Source: Lachnospiraceae bacterium (GTDB taxonomy: Bacteria > Bacillota > Clostridia > Lachnospirales > Lachnospiraceae). From it: 64,000 bases of DNA. A program made the position numbers and the translations under genes. Below are positions 17,890 through 26,315 of the stretch, piece by piece; the stretch's first letter is position 1, and every line of letters begins with the position of its first letter. Location of the stretch: the NCBI GenBank assembly GCA_031272985.1, contig JAISSU010000016.1, forward strand, positions 124,001 to 188,000, given 5' to 3'. The notes beneath the pieces are model-generated. The model saw nothing but the letters and a program-made list of their open reading frames with translations, was not told the origin of the DNA and made no database searches.

Positions 17890-19290
17890 TTGAAAAAGGT
17901 TATAAACAATTCGCAGGAGATTGATAATAATTCAAATATCACCCAATTCAAAAAACGCCGCAGTGTAAATGTGGGATTGATTGTTGCCGCTGCGGTTTTT
18001 ATTTATTTAATAGTTACCGTAGTTCTTTTTCTTACTCGAAAAGATATCACTGCTTATGAAGTCAGGCAGGGCTCAATACTTAGGGATTTGCGTTTCACAG
18101 GAGTAGCACTAAGAAGCGAGCAGATAGTACGAGTTCCTACTACCGGTTATATATACTATTTCCCTCTAGAAGGGACTAAGGTCGGAAGAAAAAGTGATGT
18201 TTACTGTCTCTCCTTGCAACCTCTCAATATCAGCGAAGATGCATTCGCGGGCTCCTTTACACTCTCCGCTGCTGAAAAAGAAAGTCTGCTTATCATGACG
18301 CAGAGCTGGGTGGAGAATTATGATTCGTCTAAATTCTCACAGACCACAAGTTATAAAGATTATTTAGGCGGCATCCTAAATACCCGAAATGTGTCACAAA
18401 AGCAGGCGTATATTGCGGAAAAGCTCGCTGATGGTTCAATGACAGCTCAATTAATAACCGCAGAAAAAGACGGGGACATTTTATATACAATAGACGGTTT
18501 TGAAAACTTACAGCCTTCGGATATTACAGCTGATATGTTTGGAAATTCGCAATACACCCCAAATATTTTACAAAGTGGGGTTCAGGCAAGTGCGGGAACG
18601 CCTGCATATAAGCTTGTGACCTCCGATACATGGTCACTCGTAATTATGCTGAGCGAGTCTCAAGCAAACGAATTAGAAGGTCTCGAAAATATTAAAGTTT
18701 CTTTCTTAAAGGATTCCGAGACTGCCTGGGCATCTTTCTCCGTAATTAGAAAAGCGGAAAGTATATTAGGAGTTTTGACTTTCCAAAATGCAATGGTCAG
18801 ATATATAAAAGACAGGTATTTGGAAGTTGAACTGGTGATAGAAGATGCGGAAGGCTTAAAAATACCTGTTTCTTCTGTAACTACCAAACCTTTCTACGAG
18901 GTTCCGGAGGATTATATAATCTATGATGCAACCCAGTCGTCTTCTCAGGTACTACTTTCCGAAGGCGCCACTTCAAAAACATCAAGAGTCACGATTTATG
19001 GTAAAAATGCCGATGCGAATACTGTTTATATTTCGGGAGATGAATTATCAGCCGGGAAAGTTATTATACGCACTGATTCCAGTGAGAGTATCAGTCTTTC
19101 AGGCACTGTTGATTTGACGGGGGTTTATGACATAAGCAAAGGTTATGCCGTTTTCAGACAGGTTAAAATACTCTCCGAGAGCGATGAATACTATATTGTA
19201 CAATCAGGAAGCGCATATGGACTGAGCAATTTTGATCATATTGCTCTGGACGCGAGTACTGTAACTGACAATGAATTAGTTTACAAGTAA
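17890..19290 (+). CDS. HlyD-like membrane protein of the sepF locus
   Basis: A 466-residue protein with TTG start, about 27 basic cytoplasmic residues, one membrane helix (about 28-49) and an extracytoplasmic region resembling the barrel-sandwich hybrid of HlyD/periplasmic adaptor proteins (VRVPTTGYIYYFPLEGTKVG). The C-terminal half is unrecognised and beta-rich. No ABC exporter or outer membrane partner is nearby. In clostridia such a gene often precedes yggS and sepF, so an envelope or division role is likelier than efflux; that is inference from context. Confidence 0.7.
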   Translation: MKKVINNSQEIDNNSNITQFKKRRSVNVGLIVAAAVFIYLIVTVVLFLTRKDITAYEVRQGSILRDLRFTGVALRSEQIVRVPTTGYIYYFPLEGTKVGRKSDVYCLSLQPLNISEDAFAGSFTLSAAEKESLLIMTQSWVENYDSSKFSQTTSYKDYLGGILNTRNVSQKQAYIAEKLADGSMTAQLITAEKDGDILYTIDGFENLQPSDITADMFGNSQYTPNILQSGVQASAGTPAYKLVTSDTWSLVIMLSESQANELEGLENIKVSFLKDSETAWASFSVIRKAESILGVLTFQNAMVRYIKDRYLEVELVIEDAEGLKIPVSSVTTKPFYEVPEDYIIYDATQSSSQVLLSEGATSKTSRVTIYGKNADANTVYISGDELSAGKVIIRTDSSESISLSGTVDLTGVYDISKGYAVFRQVKILSESDEYYIVQSGSAYGLSNFDHIALDASTVTDNELVYK

Positions 19291-19311
19291 TGTGTTTAAG
19301 GAGATGAAAAT

Positions 19312-19998
19312 TTGATTATGATTTCAGAGAATATAGAAACAGTAAAAAATAAGATATTGCTCGCCTGCGAGAAATCGGGCAGAAATCCGAACGAAGTTAC
19401 ACTGATACCGGTCAGCAAAACCAAACCCGTTTCGATTTTGCTTGAAGCATACAAATCGGGGGTTCGTCTTTTTGGAGAAAATAGGGTACAGGAATTATGT
19501 GATAAATACAGCCAACTGCCTGCCGATATAGATTGGCATTTGATTGGGCATCTCCAGCGAAATAAAGTAAAATATATTATAGGAAAAACTAAGCTTATAC
19601 ATTCGCTTGATAGCGGAGACTTAGCGATAACTATTGATAGAGAATCAAAGAAAGCAAATCTTATTACTGATGTATTGGTGGAAGTGAATGTTGCGGGTGA
19701 AGAGTCAAAATTCGGATTGTCCCCTGATGAAACCTTAGATTTCGTAAAAAAGACGTCAAAATTGTCTCATTTAAGGATTAAGGGGCTTATGACTATTGCG
19801 CCTTTTGTCGCTGATCCTGAAGAAAATCGCCCTGTTTTCAGACGTTTAAGAAAATTATCTGTTGACATTGCAAGAGAAAACCTTGATAATGTTAGTATGT
19901 ATATACTGTCTATGGGTATGTCCAATGACTTTGAGGTAGCGGTTGAGGAAGGGGCAACATTTGTTCGTGTGGGGACCGCTATTTTCGGAGCAAGATAA
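19312..19998 (+). CDS. yggS: Pyridoxal phosphate homeostasis protein YggS
   Basis: YggS/YlmE is a single-domain PLP-binding protein of the alanine racemase fold that buffers PLP and affects amino-acid pools. Length 228. The PLP lysine is Lys36 in PVSKTKP; FGENRVQEL, WHLIGHLQRNK and the phosphate-binding LSMGMSNDFE and VRVGTAIFG segments are all present. TTG at 19312 was chosen since AAGGAG stands 8 bases upstream; ATG 19318 is possible. Placement before sepF is the standard ylmE-sepF order of Gram-positive division clusters. Confidence 0.95.
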   Translation: MIMISENIETVKNKILLACEKSGRNPNEVTLIPVSKTKPVSILLEAYKSGVRLFGENRVQELCDKYSQLPADIDWHLIGHLQRNKVKYIIGKTKLIHSLDSGDLAITIDRESKKANLITDVLVEVNVAGEESKFGLSPDETLDFVKKTSKLSHLRIKGLMTIAPFVADPEENRPVFRRLRKLSVDIARENLDNVSMYILSMGMSNDFEVAVEEGATFVRVGTAIFGAR

Positions 19999-20029
19999 TA
20001 TTGACAGTCATGAAGGAGGACACCTTGAT

Positions 20030-20608
20030 ATGAGTTTTCTCGACACGTTCATGGATATTCTGAAACTTCGGGATTCCGATGATGACGATAACGGCGATTA
20101 CTTTGATGACGATGATTACGACTACGATGATCGACCTAAGAAGAAAAGCAGTGTGTTTGGAAAGAGTAACAAAAGACGAAATACGGACTATGATGACGAC
20201 TACGACGATTACGATGAAGAACCTGTAGTAAGGCGCAGTCAAAAGCAATTGCCGGCTCAGAGCAAGGTTACCCCCATGCGTGCACCGGCACCGAAGAGGA
20301 CGGGTATGGAAGTTTGTGTAATCAGACCGAATACTTTTGACGACGCCAAAGAGATTGCCGAGACATTATTGTCAGGGCGTACCGTTATCGTTAATATGGA
20401 AGGTGTAGATGTGGACGACGCACAAAGGGCGATGGATTTCACTTCCGGTTGTGCTTATGCGGTTCGCGGGAATCTACAGAGGATTTCGAATCATATTTTC
20501 CTTGCGACCCCTCCGAATGTTGATATTTCCGGCGATTTGCAGGATTTGCTGAATTCTTCATTTGCTGCAGGCGCCACAGCAAAACCAAGCTACAGGGCGA
20601 TGTATTAA
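20030..20608 (+). CDS. sepF: Cell division protein SepF
   Basis: SepF binds FtsZ and the membrane and forms rings that organise the septum. The 192-residue product starts with the amphipathic membrane-binding helix MSFLDTFMDILKLR, then a long Asp/Tyr-rich linker (about residues 15-75), and the conserved DUF552 domain (VCVIRPNTFDDAKEIAE to ISNHIFLATPPNVDI). Start at 20030 is fixed by AAGGAGG and by the membrane helix; the frame is open upstream into yggS but is not conserved there. Neighbours yggS and lspA are typical. Confidence 0.95.
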   Translation: MSFLDTFMDILKLRDSDDDDNGDYFDDDDYDYDDRPKKKSSVFGKSNKRRNTDYDDDYDDYDEEPVVRRSQKQLPAQSKVTPMRAPAPKRTGMEVCVIRPNTFDDAKEIAETLLSGRTVIVNMEGVDVDDAQRAMDFTSGCAYAVRGNLQRISNHIFLATPPNVDISGDLQDLLNSSFAAGATAKPSYRAMY

Positions 20609-20631
20609 TACTGAAATGGAACGTATGAAGA

Positions 20632-21177
20632 TTGCAAAAATCATTTTCGGGTACAAAAAATTTAATTATTAATTATGTGATCTTGTTTCTGGGTGTCGCC
20701 GCAGGAATAGCGCTTGATCAATGGACGAAACTACTCGCCGTAAAACATCTAAAGGGACAAGAAGCCATTGTCTGGATTAAAGGAGTCTTTCAGCTTGAAT
20801 ACGTTGAAAACCGAGGGGCATCTTTTGGTTTCCTCCAAAATAAGATGCTCTTTCTTGTTGTCGCCTCTATAGTTGTGAGCGTTCTAATCTTAATATTATA
20901 TGCGCGTATTCCTTTTGAAAAACGTTTCTTTGCGCTTCGCTTATGCTTAGGAATGATTCTTTGCGGGGCCTTCGGCAATTGCCTCGATAGAATGAGACTT
21001 CATTACGTGGTGGACTTTCTGTATTTTAGCTTGATTGACTTTCCGGTATTTAATGTCGCTGATATTTTCGTTACCACGGCCGCTGTTTTTCTTATTATCC
21101 TGCTGATTTTCTACTACAAGGAGGAAGAATTTGATAGAATTTGGCATCACGGAAGAAGAAAGCTCACTGAGGATTGA
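20632..21177 (+). CDS. lspA: Lipoprotein signal peptidase (signal peptidase II)
   Basis: LspA cleaves the signal peptide of diacylglyceryl-modified prolipoproteins. It has four membrane spans and the aspartyl protease dyad in GNCLDRMRLHYVVDF and FNVADIFVTTAA; NRGASFG is the conserved Asn-x-Gly-Ala motif. 181 residues, usual size. The start is TTG 20632 with a weak ribosome binding site; no in-frame ATG is available. Its 3' end overlaps rluD by 47 bases. Substrates in the window include the CxxC lipoprotein at 51891-52382. Confidence 0.93.
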   Translation: MQKSFSGTKNLIINYVILFLGVAAGIALDQWTKLLAVKHLKGQEAIVWIKGVFQLEYVENRGASFGFLQNKMLFLVVASIVVSVLILILYARIPFEKRFFALRLCLGMILCGAFGNCLDRMRLHYVVDFLYFSLIDFPVFNVADIFVTTAAVFLIILLIFYYKEEEFDRIWHHGRRKLTED

Positions 21178-22045
21178 TAAATACTTAAAATATGAATTGC
21201 CGCAGCTATCGCGGACTTATCTCCAAAAGCTTTTGGATTCGGGAGACATATTGGTTTCAGGTAAAACAGTAAAGCAAAGCTACTTGATTGCCGAAGGCGA
21301 TATTATAACCGTAAATATTCCCGAATCAGAAGAACTTAATTTCACCCCTGAAGATATACCACTTGATATTCTCTATGAAGACGATCATATAATTGTCGTA
21401 AATAAGCCTAAACAGATGGTAGTCCATCCTGCCCCCGGACATTATAGCGGCACGCTTGTAAATGCTCTTTTATTTCATTGCAGGGCTAATCTGTCAGGAA
21501 TTAATGGTTATTTGCGTCCGGGTATTGTTCATAGGATAGATATGGATACTACAGGGTCTTTGGTGGTTTGTAAGACTGATTTGGCTCATAAAAAACTCTC
21601 TGCACAACTTAAAGCTCACTCTATAAAGAGAGTTTATGAGGCTATCGCCATAGGAAGAATAAAAGAAAGTGGTGAAATAACGTTTCCCATTGGACGCGAC
21701 AATAAAAACAGAAAAAAAATGAGCATACGCTCTAAGAATCCCAGGAATGCGTATACGAAATTTAAGGTTATCAGTCAATCTGATAAATACACTTATTTAA
21801 GCCTTGAATTAATGACCGGAAGGACACACCAGATTCGTGTTCATTTGTCGGCAATCGGGCATCCAATCTTGGGAGATGTCACTTACGGTCCCGCAAAATC
21901 TCCTGTATCGGGTCTGATTGGGCAGTGTCTTCATGCGAAAATATTAGGCTTCGAACATCCGGTGACGGGAGAATACATGGAATTTTCGGCTCCGACTCCT
22001 TCATATTTTGAGGATTTATTGATGAAACTTGATTTGAAAACTTGA
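21131..22045 (+). CDS. rluD: RluA-family 23S rRNA pseudouridine synthase
   Basis: S4-like RNA-binding domain (residues 1-65, LRIDKYLKYELPQLSRTYLQKLL landmark region) followed by the RluA catalytic domain with Asp137 in HRIDMDTTG and the RTHQIRVHLSAIGHPI motif. 304 residues, typical of RluD. Start TTG 21131 has AAGGAGGAA at good distance inside lspA. The lspA-rluD pairing is standard, and by context this is RluD (U1911/1915/1917) rather than RluC; which uridines it modifies is not shown by sequence. Confidence 0.93.
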   Translation: MIEFGITEEESSLRIDKYLKYELPQLSRTYLQKLLDSGDILVSGKTVKQSYLIAEGDIITVNIPESEELNFTPEDIPLDILYEDDHIIVVNKPKQMVVHPAPGHYSGTLVNALLFHCRANLSGINGYLRPGIVHRIDMDTTGSLVVCKTDLAHKKLSAQLKAHSIKRVYEAIAIGRIKESGEITFPIGRDNKNRKKMSIRSKNPRNAYTKFKVISQSDKYTYLSLELMTGRTHQIRVHLSAIGHPILGDVTYGPAKSPVSGLIGQCLHAKILGFEHPVTGEYMEFSAPTPSYFEDLLMKLDLKT

Positions 22046-22046
22046 T

Positions 22047-22076
22047 TTGACCAAATAATATTCATGGTTGTATAAT
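22047..22076 (+). promoter_or_regulatory. Promoter of the cytidylate kinase-like gene
   Basis: TTGACC (22047-22052) and TATAAT (22071-22076) with an 18-bp spacer, immediately after rluD and 34 bases before the next ATG. Confidence 0.7.
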
Positions 22077-22109
22077 GAGGAAAACGTTTAGCGAGGAGGT
22101 GCGAAACTG

Positions 22110-22748
22110 ATGAATACAGTCATTACAATTGGCAGGCAGTATGGCAGCGGCGGACGTGATGTGGGACAAAAATTAGCTGAGGATTACGGCATCAAACTCT
22201 ATGACAATGAGATGCTTGATCGGGCGGCCAAGGAAAGCGGGATATGTCAGTCCTTGTTTGAGGCACATGATGAAAGGCCAACGGGAAGTTTTTTATTTTC
22301 ATTGGTGATGGATACTTATTCACTCGGGTATTCAGGCGGGTTTTCGGATATGCCACTGAACCATAAGGTTTTTCTGGCTCAATTCGAAGCAATAAAGAAG
22401 ATAGCGGCCGAGGGTCCTTGTGTACTAGTAGGCAGATGCGCCGATTACGCTTTAGAGGGTCAGAGTAATGTTCTTAAGGTTTTTATACATGCCCCTGCTG
22501 AATTCAGAATGAAGAGAATTGCGGCAGCTTATGATTTGACCGACGCGAAAGCAAAGGATCAGATGCAAAAAACCGATAAACAAAGAAGTAGTTACTATAA
22601 TTATTTCACCAATAAAAAATGGGCTGAAGCCGCAAGCTATGACATTTGTTTAAACAGTGCGGTCTTAGGAATAGACGGATGCGTAAAGTCAATTAAATCA
22701 ATCATTGACTTAATGGAAAGCAATAGAGAAAAAGATAAATCAGAATAA
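22110..22748 (+). CDS. Cytidylate kinase-like family protein
   Basis: A P-loop kinase-like protein of 212 residues. The loop GRQYGSGGRDVG (8-19) and the following KLYDNEMLDRAA match the cytidylate-kinase-like family (PF13189 type) that is abundant in clostridia and separate from true Cmk. The lid region (FRMKRIAAAYDL) and KTDKQRSSYYNYFTNKKW are typical of that family. Substrate unknown. It has its own promoter and an RBS GAGGAGGTG; the lar operon begins 46 bases downstream and may be cotranscribed. Confidence 0.85.
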   Translation: MNTVITIGRQYGSGGRDVGQKLAEDYGIKLYDNEMLDRAAKESGICQSLFEAHDERPTGSFLFSLVMDTYSLGYSGGFSDMPLNHKVFLAQFEAIKKIAAEGPCVLVGRCADYALEGQSNVLKVFIHAPAEFRMKRIAAAYDLTDAKAKDQMQKTDKQRSSYYNYFTNKKWAEAASYDICLNSAVLGIDGCVKSIKSIIDLMESNREKDKSE

Positions 22749-22794
22749 AAGAGTCAATCAAAAAGTATAAGGGAATATTGAAGGAGGATCTAAA

Positions 22795-23169
22795 ATGGCA
22801 TGTTTTATTGTACCTGCGACAGAGGCAATAGTTACCACAATCGTAAAGAAAACAGCTGATTCCAATGAAAAAGAAGTGAAGATACCTTTCACGAGGAAAC
22901 TCAAATGGCTTAACAATATGCTCTGGGGAGGGAGCGCATTATTGGCATTTGAGCATATATGGCATGGTGAGGTGACACCTTGGTTTCCGTTCCTGACAGC
23001 TGCGCAAAGTTCTTCGGAAACGGCTGCGATGCTGCATGAAATGGCTACCAGAGGCGTTGCAATGGCTGTGTTAGTTACGCTCGTTTGGCTCGGGATGGTG
23101 GCAGTCACGGGTGCCAGAGAGAAAAAAGAGCAGAAGGTTATAGCGGATAATAACGATGCGGAGGCATAA
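22795..23169 (+). CDS. Small membrane protein upstream of lar genes
   Basis: 124 residues, not recognised. RBS GAAGGAGGATC precedes the ATG. Two hydrophobic spans are visible, about residues 41-58 (containing Trp and the FEHIWHGE segment with two His) and 88-107. N- and C-termini are charged. It is separated by two bases from the next small membrane protein and that one overlaps larB, so it belongs to the lar operon. A role in nickel supply or in membrane attachment of the maturation proteins is only a guess. Confidence 0.75.
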   Translation: MACFIVPATEAIVTTIVKKTADSNEKEVKIPFTRKLKWLNNMLWGGSALLAFEHIWHGEVTPWFPFLTAAQSSSETAAMLHEMATRGVAMAVLVTLVWLGMVAVTGAREKKEQKVIADNNDAEA

Positions 23170-23171
23170 TA

Positions 23172-23477
23172 ATGACCTTACTTACGACTGTTTTTGCCGC
23201 TGTTATAAGCACTGTAATCTGGTATAAAAACGCCCCCAAAAATGAGATGAAAGTCGGAATACTGGTTCTAATCTATTGGGGTGCGTCTTTAATGTGGCTC
23301 GTAGATGCGGTTTTTGAATATATTGAAATTGGTACCGATTATTTCAGACCCGCTCCCTCTGATATGCTCAATGATTTTTATCTCGGACTTTCAGCTGTGG
23401 CACTGGGGCTTGTAATTTGGGTAATTATATTGCTGATTAAGGATCCCAAAGGCGTACTCAAAAGAGGTGCCCGATGA
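23172..23477 (+). CDS. Small membrane protein coupled to larB
   Basis: 101 residues with three hydrophobic segments (about 2-17, 26-47 and 67-88). Not recognised. Its stop overlaps the larB start as ATGA, indicating translational coupling. A conserved-looking charged stretch (FEYIEIGTDYFRPAPSDML landmark) lies between spans two and three. With the preceding gene it forms a two-protein membrane module attached to the lar genes. Confidence 0.75.
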   Translation: MTLLTTVFAAVISTVIWYKNAPKNEMKVGILVLIYWGASLMWLVDAVFEYIEIGTDYFRPAPSDMLNDFYLGLSAVALGLVIWVIILLIKDPKGVLKRGAR

Positions 23478-24154
23478 ATGAGGCTTATTCTGATTTAGGA
23501 TATGCGAAAATCGATTATCAAAGAAAAGAGCGCCAGGGTATTGGAGAGGTGATTTACGGAGGCTCAAAGACCCGCGAACAAGTCCTTGGTATTCTAAAAA
23601 ATATGCAGGAACATGACTCGAAGAATGTTCTTGTAACACGCATTTCGCAGGATGTAGCGGATTTTCTTTTTAATAATGGGATTGAAATTAATTATTATCC
23701 TGAGGCAAAAATAGGGGTTGCTTTTTCGGAAAGCACCGGTATACCTGTCGGCAATATAGTTGTCGCAAGCGCGGGGACCAGCGATTTGGCGGTTTGCGAA
23801 GAAGCCTGCGTTACGGCCGAAACACTCGGTAATAATGTAGTCAGACTCTATGACGTTGGCGTTGCCGGGCTTCACAGGTTACTTTCAAAGGTGGATATAT
23901 TAAGAGAAGCGAGAGTAATAATAGTAGTTGCCGGCATGGAAGGAGCTTTGGCCTCTGTCATTGGAGGACTCGTTAGCTGTCCGATAATTGCGGTACCGAC
24001 GAGCGTGGGCTACGGGGCGAACTTCGGAGGTCTGTCCGCATTATTGTCTATGCTTAATTCCTGTGCAGCCGGAGTAAGTGTCGTAAATATTGACAATGGA
24101 TTCGGCGCGGGTGTCTTAGCGGATCGGATCAATAAAATGAAAGGATTGTCATGA
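23474..24154 (+). CDS. larB: Nickel pincer cofactor biosynthesis protein LarB
   Basis: LarB carboxylates and hydrolyses nicotinic acid adenine dinucleotide to give the first intermediate of the nickel-pincer nucleotide. The C-terminal half is the AIR-carboxylase-like (PurE-like) fold: VVASAGTSDLAVCEEA, GVAGLHRLL, VVAGMEGALASVIGGL and the Gly-rich PTSVGYGANFGG. 226 residues; slightly shorter than some homologues. Overlaps of 4 bases with genes on both sides show operon coupling. No larA (the racemase apoenzyme) is within the window. Confidence 0.95.
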   Translation: MNEAYSDLGYAKIDYQRKERQGIGEVIYGGSKTREQVLGILKNMQEHDSKNVLVTRISQDVADFLFNNGIEINYYPEAKIGVAFSESTGIPVGNIVVASAGTSDLAVCEEACVTAETLGNNVVRLYDVGVAGLHRLLSKVDILREARVIIVVAGMEGALASVIGGLVSCPIIAVPTSVGYGANFGGLSALLSMLNSCAAGVSVVNIDNGFGAGVLADRINKMKGLS

Positions 24155-25491
24155 AATTTCTGTTTATAGAATGTACAATGGGCGCCGCCGGAGATATGTT
24201 GATGGCGGCTTTATCTGAGCTCTTACCGGACAAACAAGCATTCATAAAGAACCTTAACGAAGTCGGGATAGATGGCGTAAAAGTAGTATCACAAAACGTG
24301 AATCGCTACGGAATTTCAGGGACCGATGTTTCGGTTTTGATTAAATCCGAAGGAAAAACCGTTGAGGAAGGAAGTCACGATATCGATCCCGCCGAATTTC
24401 ATGCACATTTACATGAACATTCACACGGACATGATGAACATGATACTTCAGAAAAACACTTAGACGAAATACATCAGCATCATGAACATGAACACCGTCA
24501 TACTAAGCTTTCAGATATTCATTCGATGATTAACGCTCTGAACATCCCCAATAAAGTAAAAGATGAGGCGATTGCGGTATATGATCTAATAGCAAAAGCC
24601 GAAGGAGAGGTTCACGGGCGTACACCTGGAGATGTTCACTTTCATGAGGTCGGAAGACTTGATGCTATTGCCGACATCGTGGGAGTGTGCTTGGCTTTGA
24701 ATGAGATTGCACCTGATAAAATAATTGTATCTCCGATAAATGTGGGAAGTGGAATGGTGGGGTGCGCACATGGCGTGGTGCCGGTTCCCGCGCCTGCTAC
24801 AGCGATATTACTAAAAGGAATGTTGTCATACTCGGGTCCTATAATGTCTGAGCTTTGTACACCAACAGGTGCCGCTCTCTTAAAACATTTTTGCAATGTA
24901 AACGGCCGCATGCCCTTTATGAAGACAGAAAAAATCGGATATGGCTTCGGGAAGAAAAAGCTATCTTGTGCGAATGTCCTCAGAGTTTTCTTGGGCGATT
25001 CGATTGATGAAGTTTTGGAAAAAGAGAATGAACCGGGATCAGTGTCCGTACCCAGAATTGCCGGACCGAATGAGAGGATATGTGAATTATCCTGTAATAT
25101 AGATGATATGACGGCGGAATCAATTGCTTTTGCCTGCGAAAAGCTCATTGAAGAAGGGGCATTGGATGCCTATACAACCCCTATCGTAATGAAAAAGGGC
25201 AGACCTGCGACTATGATAAACTGTATATGCAAACCGGAAGAAGCAGATAAATTTGCGGAATTGTTACTAAAACACACCACTACCTTTGGTGTCAGGAAAG
25301 CGACCTTTGAACGTTATGCTTTAAATAGGGATATTAAGCATATAAACACACCTTTTGGAGATATTCGAGTTAAGACCGGAAATGGGTATGGCATCGAAAA
25401 ATCAAAACCTGAATATGAGGATATAAAGCGCATTGCTAAGGAAAATGATTGTTCACTTAAAGAAGCAAATGAATATGGAGTAATAATATAA
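24151..25491 (+). CDS. larC: Nickel insertion protein LarC (single reading frame)
   Basis: LarC is the CTP-dependent cyclometallase that inserts nickel into the pincer cofactor. The 446-residue product contains the N-terminal ECTMGAAGDMLMAAL motif, a His-rich insert (residues 84-117, roughly 14 His, likely a nickel store or sensor), and the C-terminal LarC2 part (CNIDDMTAESIAFA). In Lactiplantibacillus plantarum the two halves are joined by programmed frameshifting; here they form one uninterrupted frame. Overlaps larB by 4 bases and larE by 1. Confidence 0.95.
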   Translation: MKFLFIECTMGAAGDMLMAALSELLPDKQAFIKNLNEVGIDGVKVVSQNVNRYGISGTDVSVLIKSEGKTVEEGSHDIDPAEFHAHLHEHSHGHDEHDTSEKHLDEIHQHHEHEHRHTKLSDIHSMINALNIPNKVKDEAIAVYDLIAKAEGEVHGRTPGDVHFHEVGRLDAIADIVGVCLALNEIAPDKIIVSPINVGSGMVGCAHGVVPVPAPATAILLKGMLSYSGPIMSELCTPTGAALLKHFCNVNGRMPFMKTEKIGYGFGKKKLSCANVLRVFLGDSIDEVLEKENEPGSVSVPRIAGPNERICELSCNIDDMTAESIAFACEKLIEEGALDAYTTPIVMKKGRPATMINCICKPEEADKFAELLLKHTTTFGVRKATFERYALNRDIKHINTPFGDIRVKTGNGYGIEKSKPEYEDIKRIAKENDCSLKEANEYGVII

Positions 25492-26306
25492 TGAATTTAG
25501 ATGAGAAGTATGAGAATCTAAAAGAATATATCAGGTCACTTTGTAGTGTAGCTGTTGCTTTTTCGAGCGGTGTAGATTCTACGTTTCTGCTTAAGACCGC
25601 CCATGATGTTCTCGCTGACAATTGTATTGCCGTGACTGCGAGATCCTGTTCATTTCCGAAACGAGAGTTAGATGAGGCTATTGCATTCTGCAATAACGAA
25701 GGGATAACTCATTATATCTGCGATTCGGAAGAGCTCGAAATAGAAGGCTTCTCCAAAAATCCCGTAAACAGGTGCTATTTATGCAAAAATGAACTCTTTA
25801 CAAAAATATGGGAGATTGCAAGAAAAAACGGTATTGAGAATGTAATTGAAGGCTCAAATACCGATGACGACGGCGATTATCGCCCCGGACTTAAAGCAGT
25901 CGCCCAGTCAGGCACTAAAAGTCCGCTTCGAAAAGTGGGATTAAGTAAGAATGAAATCCGAGCGCTCTCAAAAGAACTGGGACTATCCACATGGAACAAA
26001 CAGTCCTTTGCGTGCCTGTCGTCACGCTTCCCATATGGAGAGGAGATAAACCCAAAAAGACTCTCAATGATCGATAAAGCCGAACAATACTTGATAGATT
26101 TGGGCTTCAGGCAGATTCGTGTACGTTTCCACGGAAATCTTGCGCGCATAGAAACTGATCCCGACGGTTTTGAAATTATGAAAAAAGAAGAAATCCGTAA
26201 GCAGATATATGAAAAACTAAAAAAGATCGGATTTACTTATGTAACATTAGATTTATTAGGATATAGGACAGGGAGTATGAATGAAACACTGGGAGGAGAC
26301 CTCTAA
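25491..26306 (+). CDS. larE: ATP-dependent sulfur insertase LarE
   Basis: LarE adenylates and thiolates the pincer precursor. The PP-loop is SSGVDS (25-30). Cys95 and Cys98 in RCYLCK and Cys175 in SFACLSSR form the three-cysteine set that in LarE proteins such as that of Thermotoga maritima holds a [4Fe-4S] cluster; Cys175 matches the sacrificial Cys176 of L. plantarum LarE. A catalytic, cluster-dependent enzyme is therefore predicted. 271 residues. The stop is 9 bases from the end of the convergent recombinase gene. Confidence 0.95.
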   Translation: MNLDEKYENLKEYIRSLCSVAVAFSSGVDSTFLLKTAHDVLADNCIAVTARSCSFPKRELDEAIAFCNNEGITHYICDSEELEIEGFSKNPVNRCYLCKNELFTKIWEIARKNGIENVIEGSNTDDDGDYRPGLKAVAQSGTKSPLRKVGLSKNEIRALSKELGLSTWNKQSFACLSSRFPYGEEINPKRLSMIDKAEQYLIDLGFRQIRVRFHGNLARIETDPDGFEIMKKEEIRKQIYEKLKKIGFTYVTLDLLGYRTGSMNETLGGDL

Positions 26307-26315
26307 AAGCCCTCC

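Noticed and set aside
24642..25148. Long open frame of about 168 codons antisense to larC
   Set aside because: It lies wholly opposite a clear larC coding region, has no ribosome binding site and no family resemblance; it is a codon-bias shadow.
24151..25491. Programmed frameshift inside larC
   Set aside because: Both halves are in one continuous frame.
25540..25560. Further TAGTGTA-like motifs in larE and near 1610
   Set aside because: Isolated single copies of a 7-base motif are expected by chance in 64 kb.
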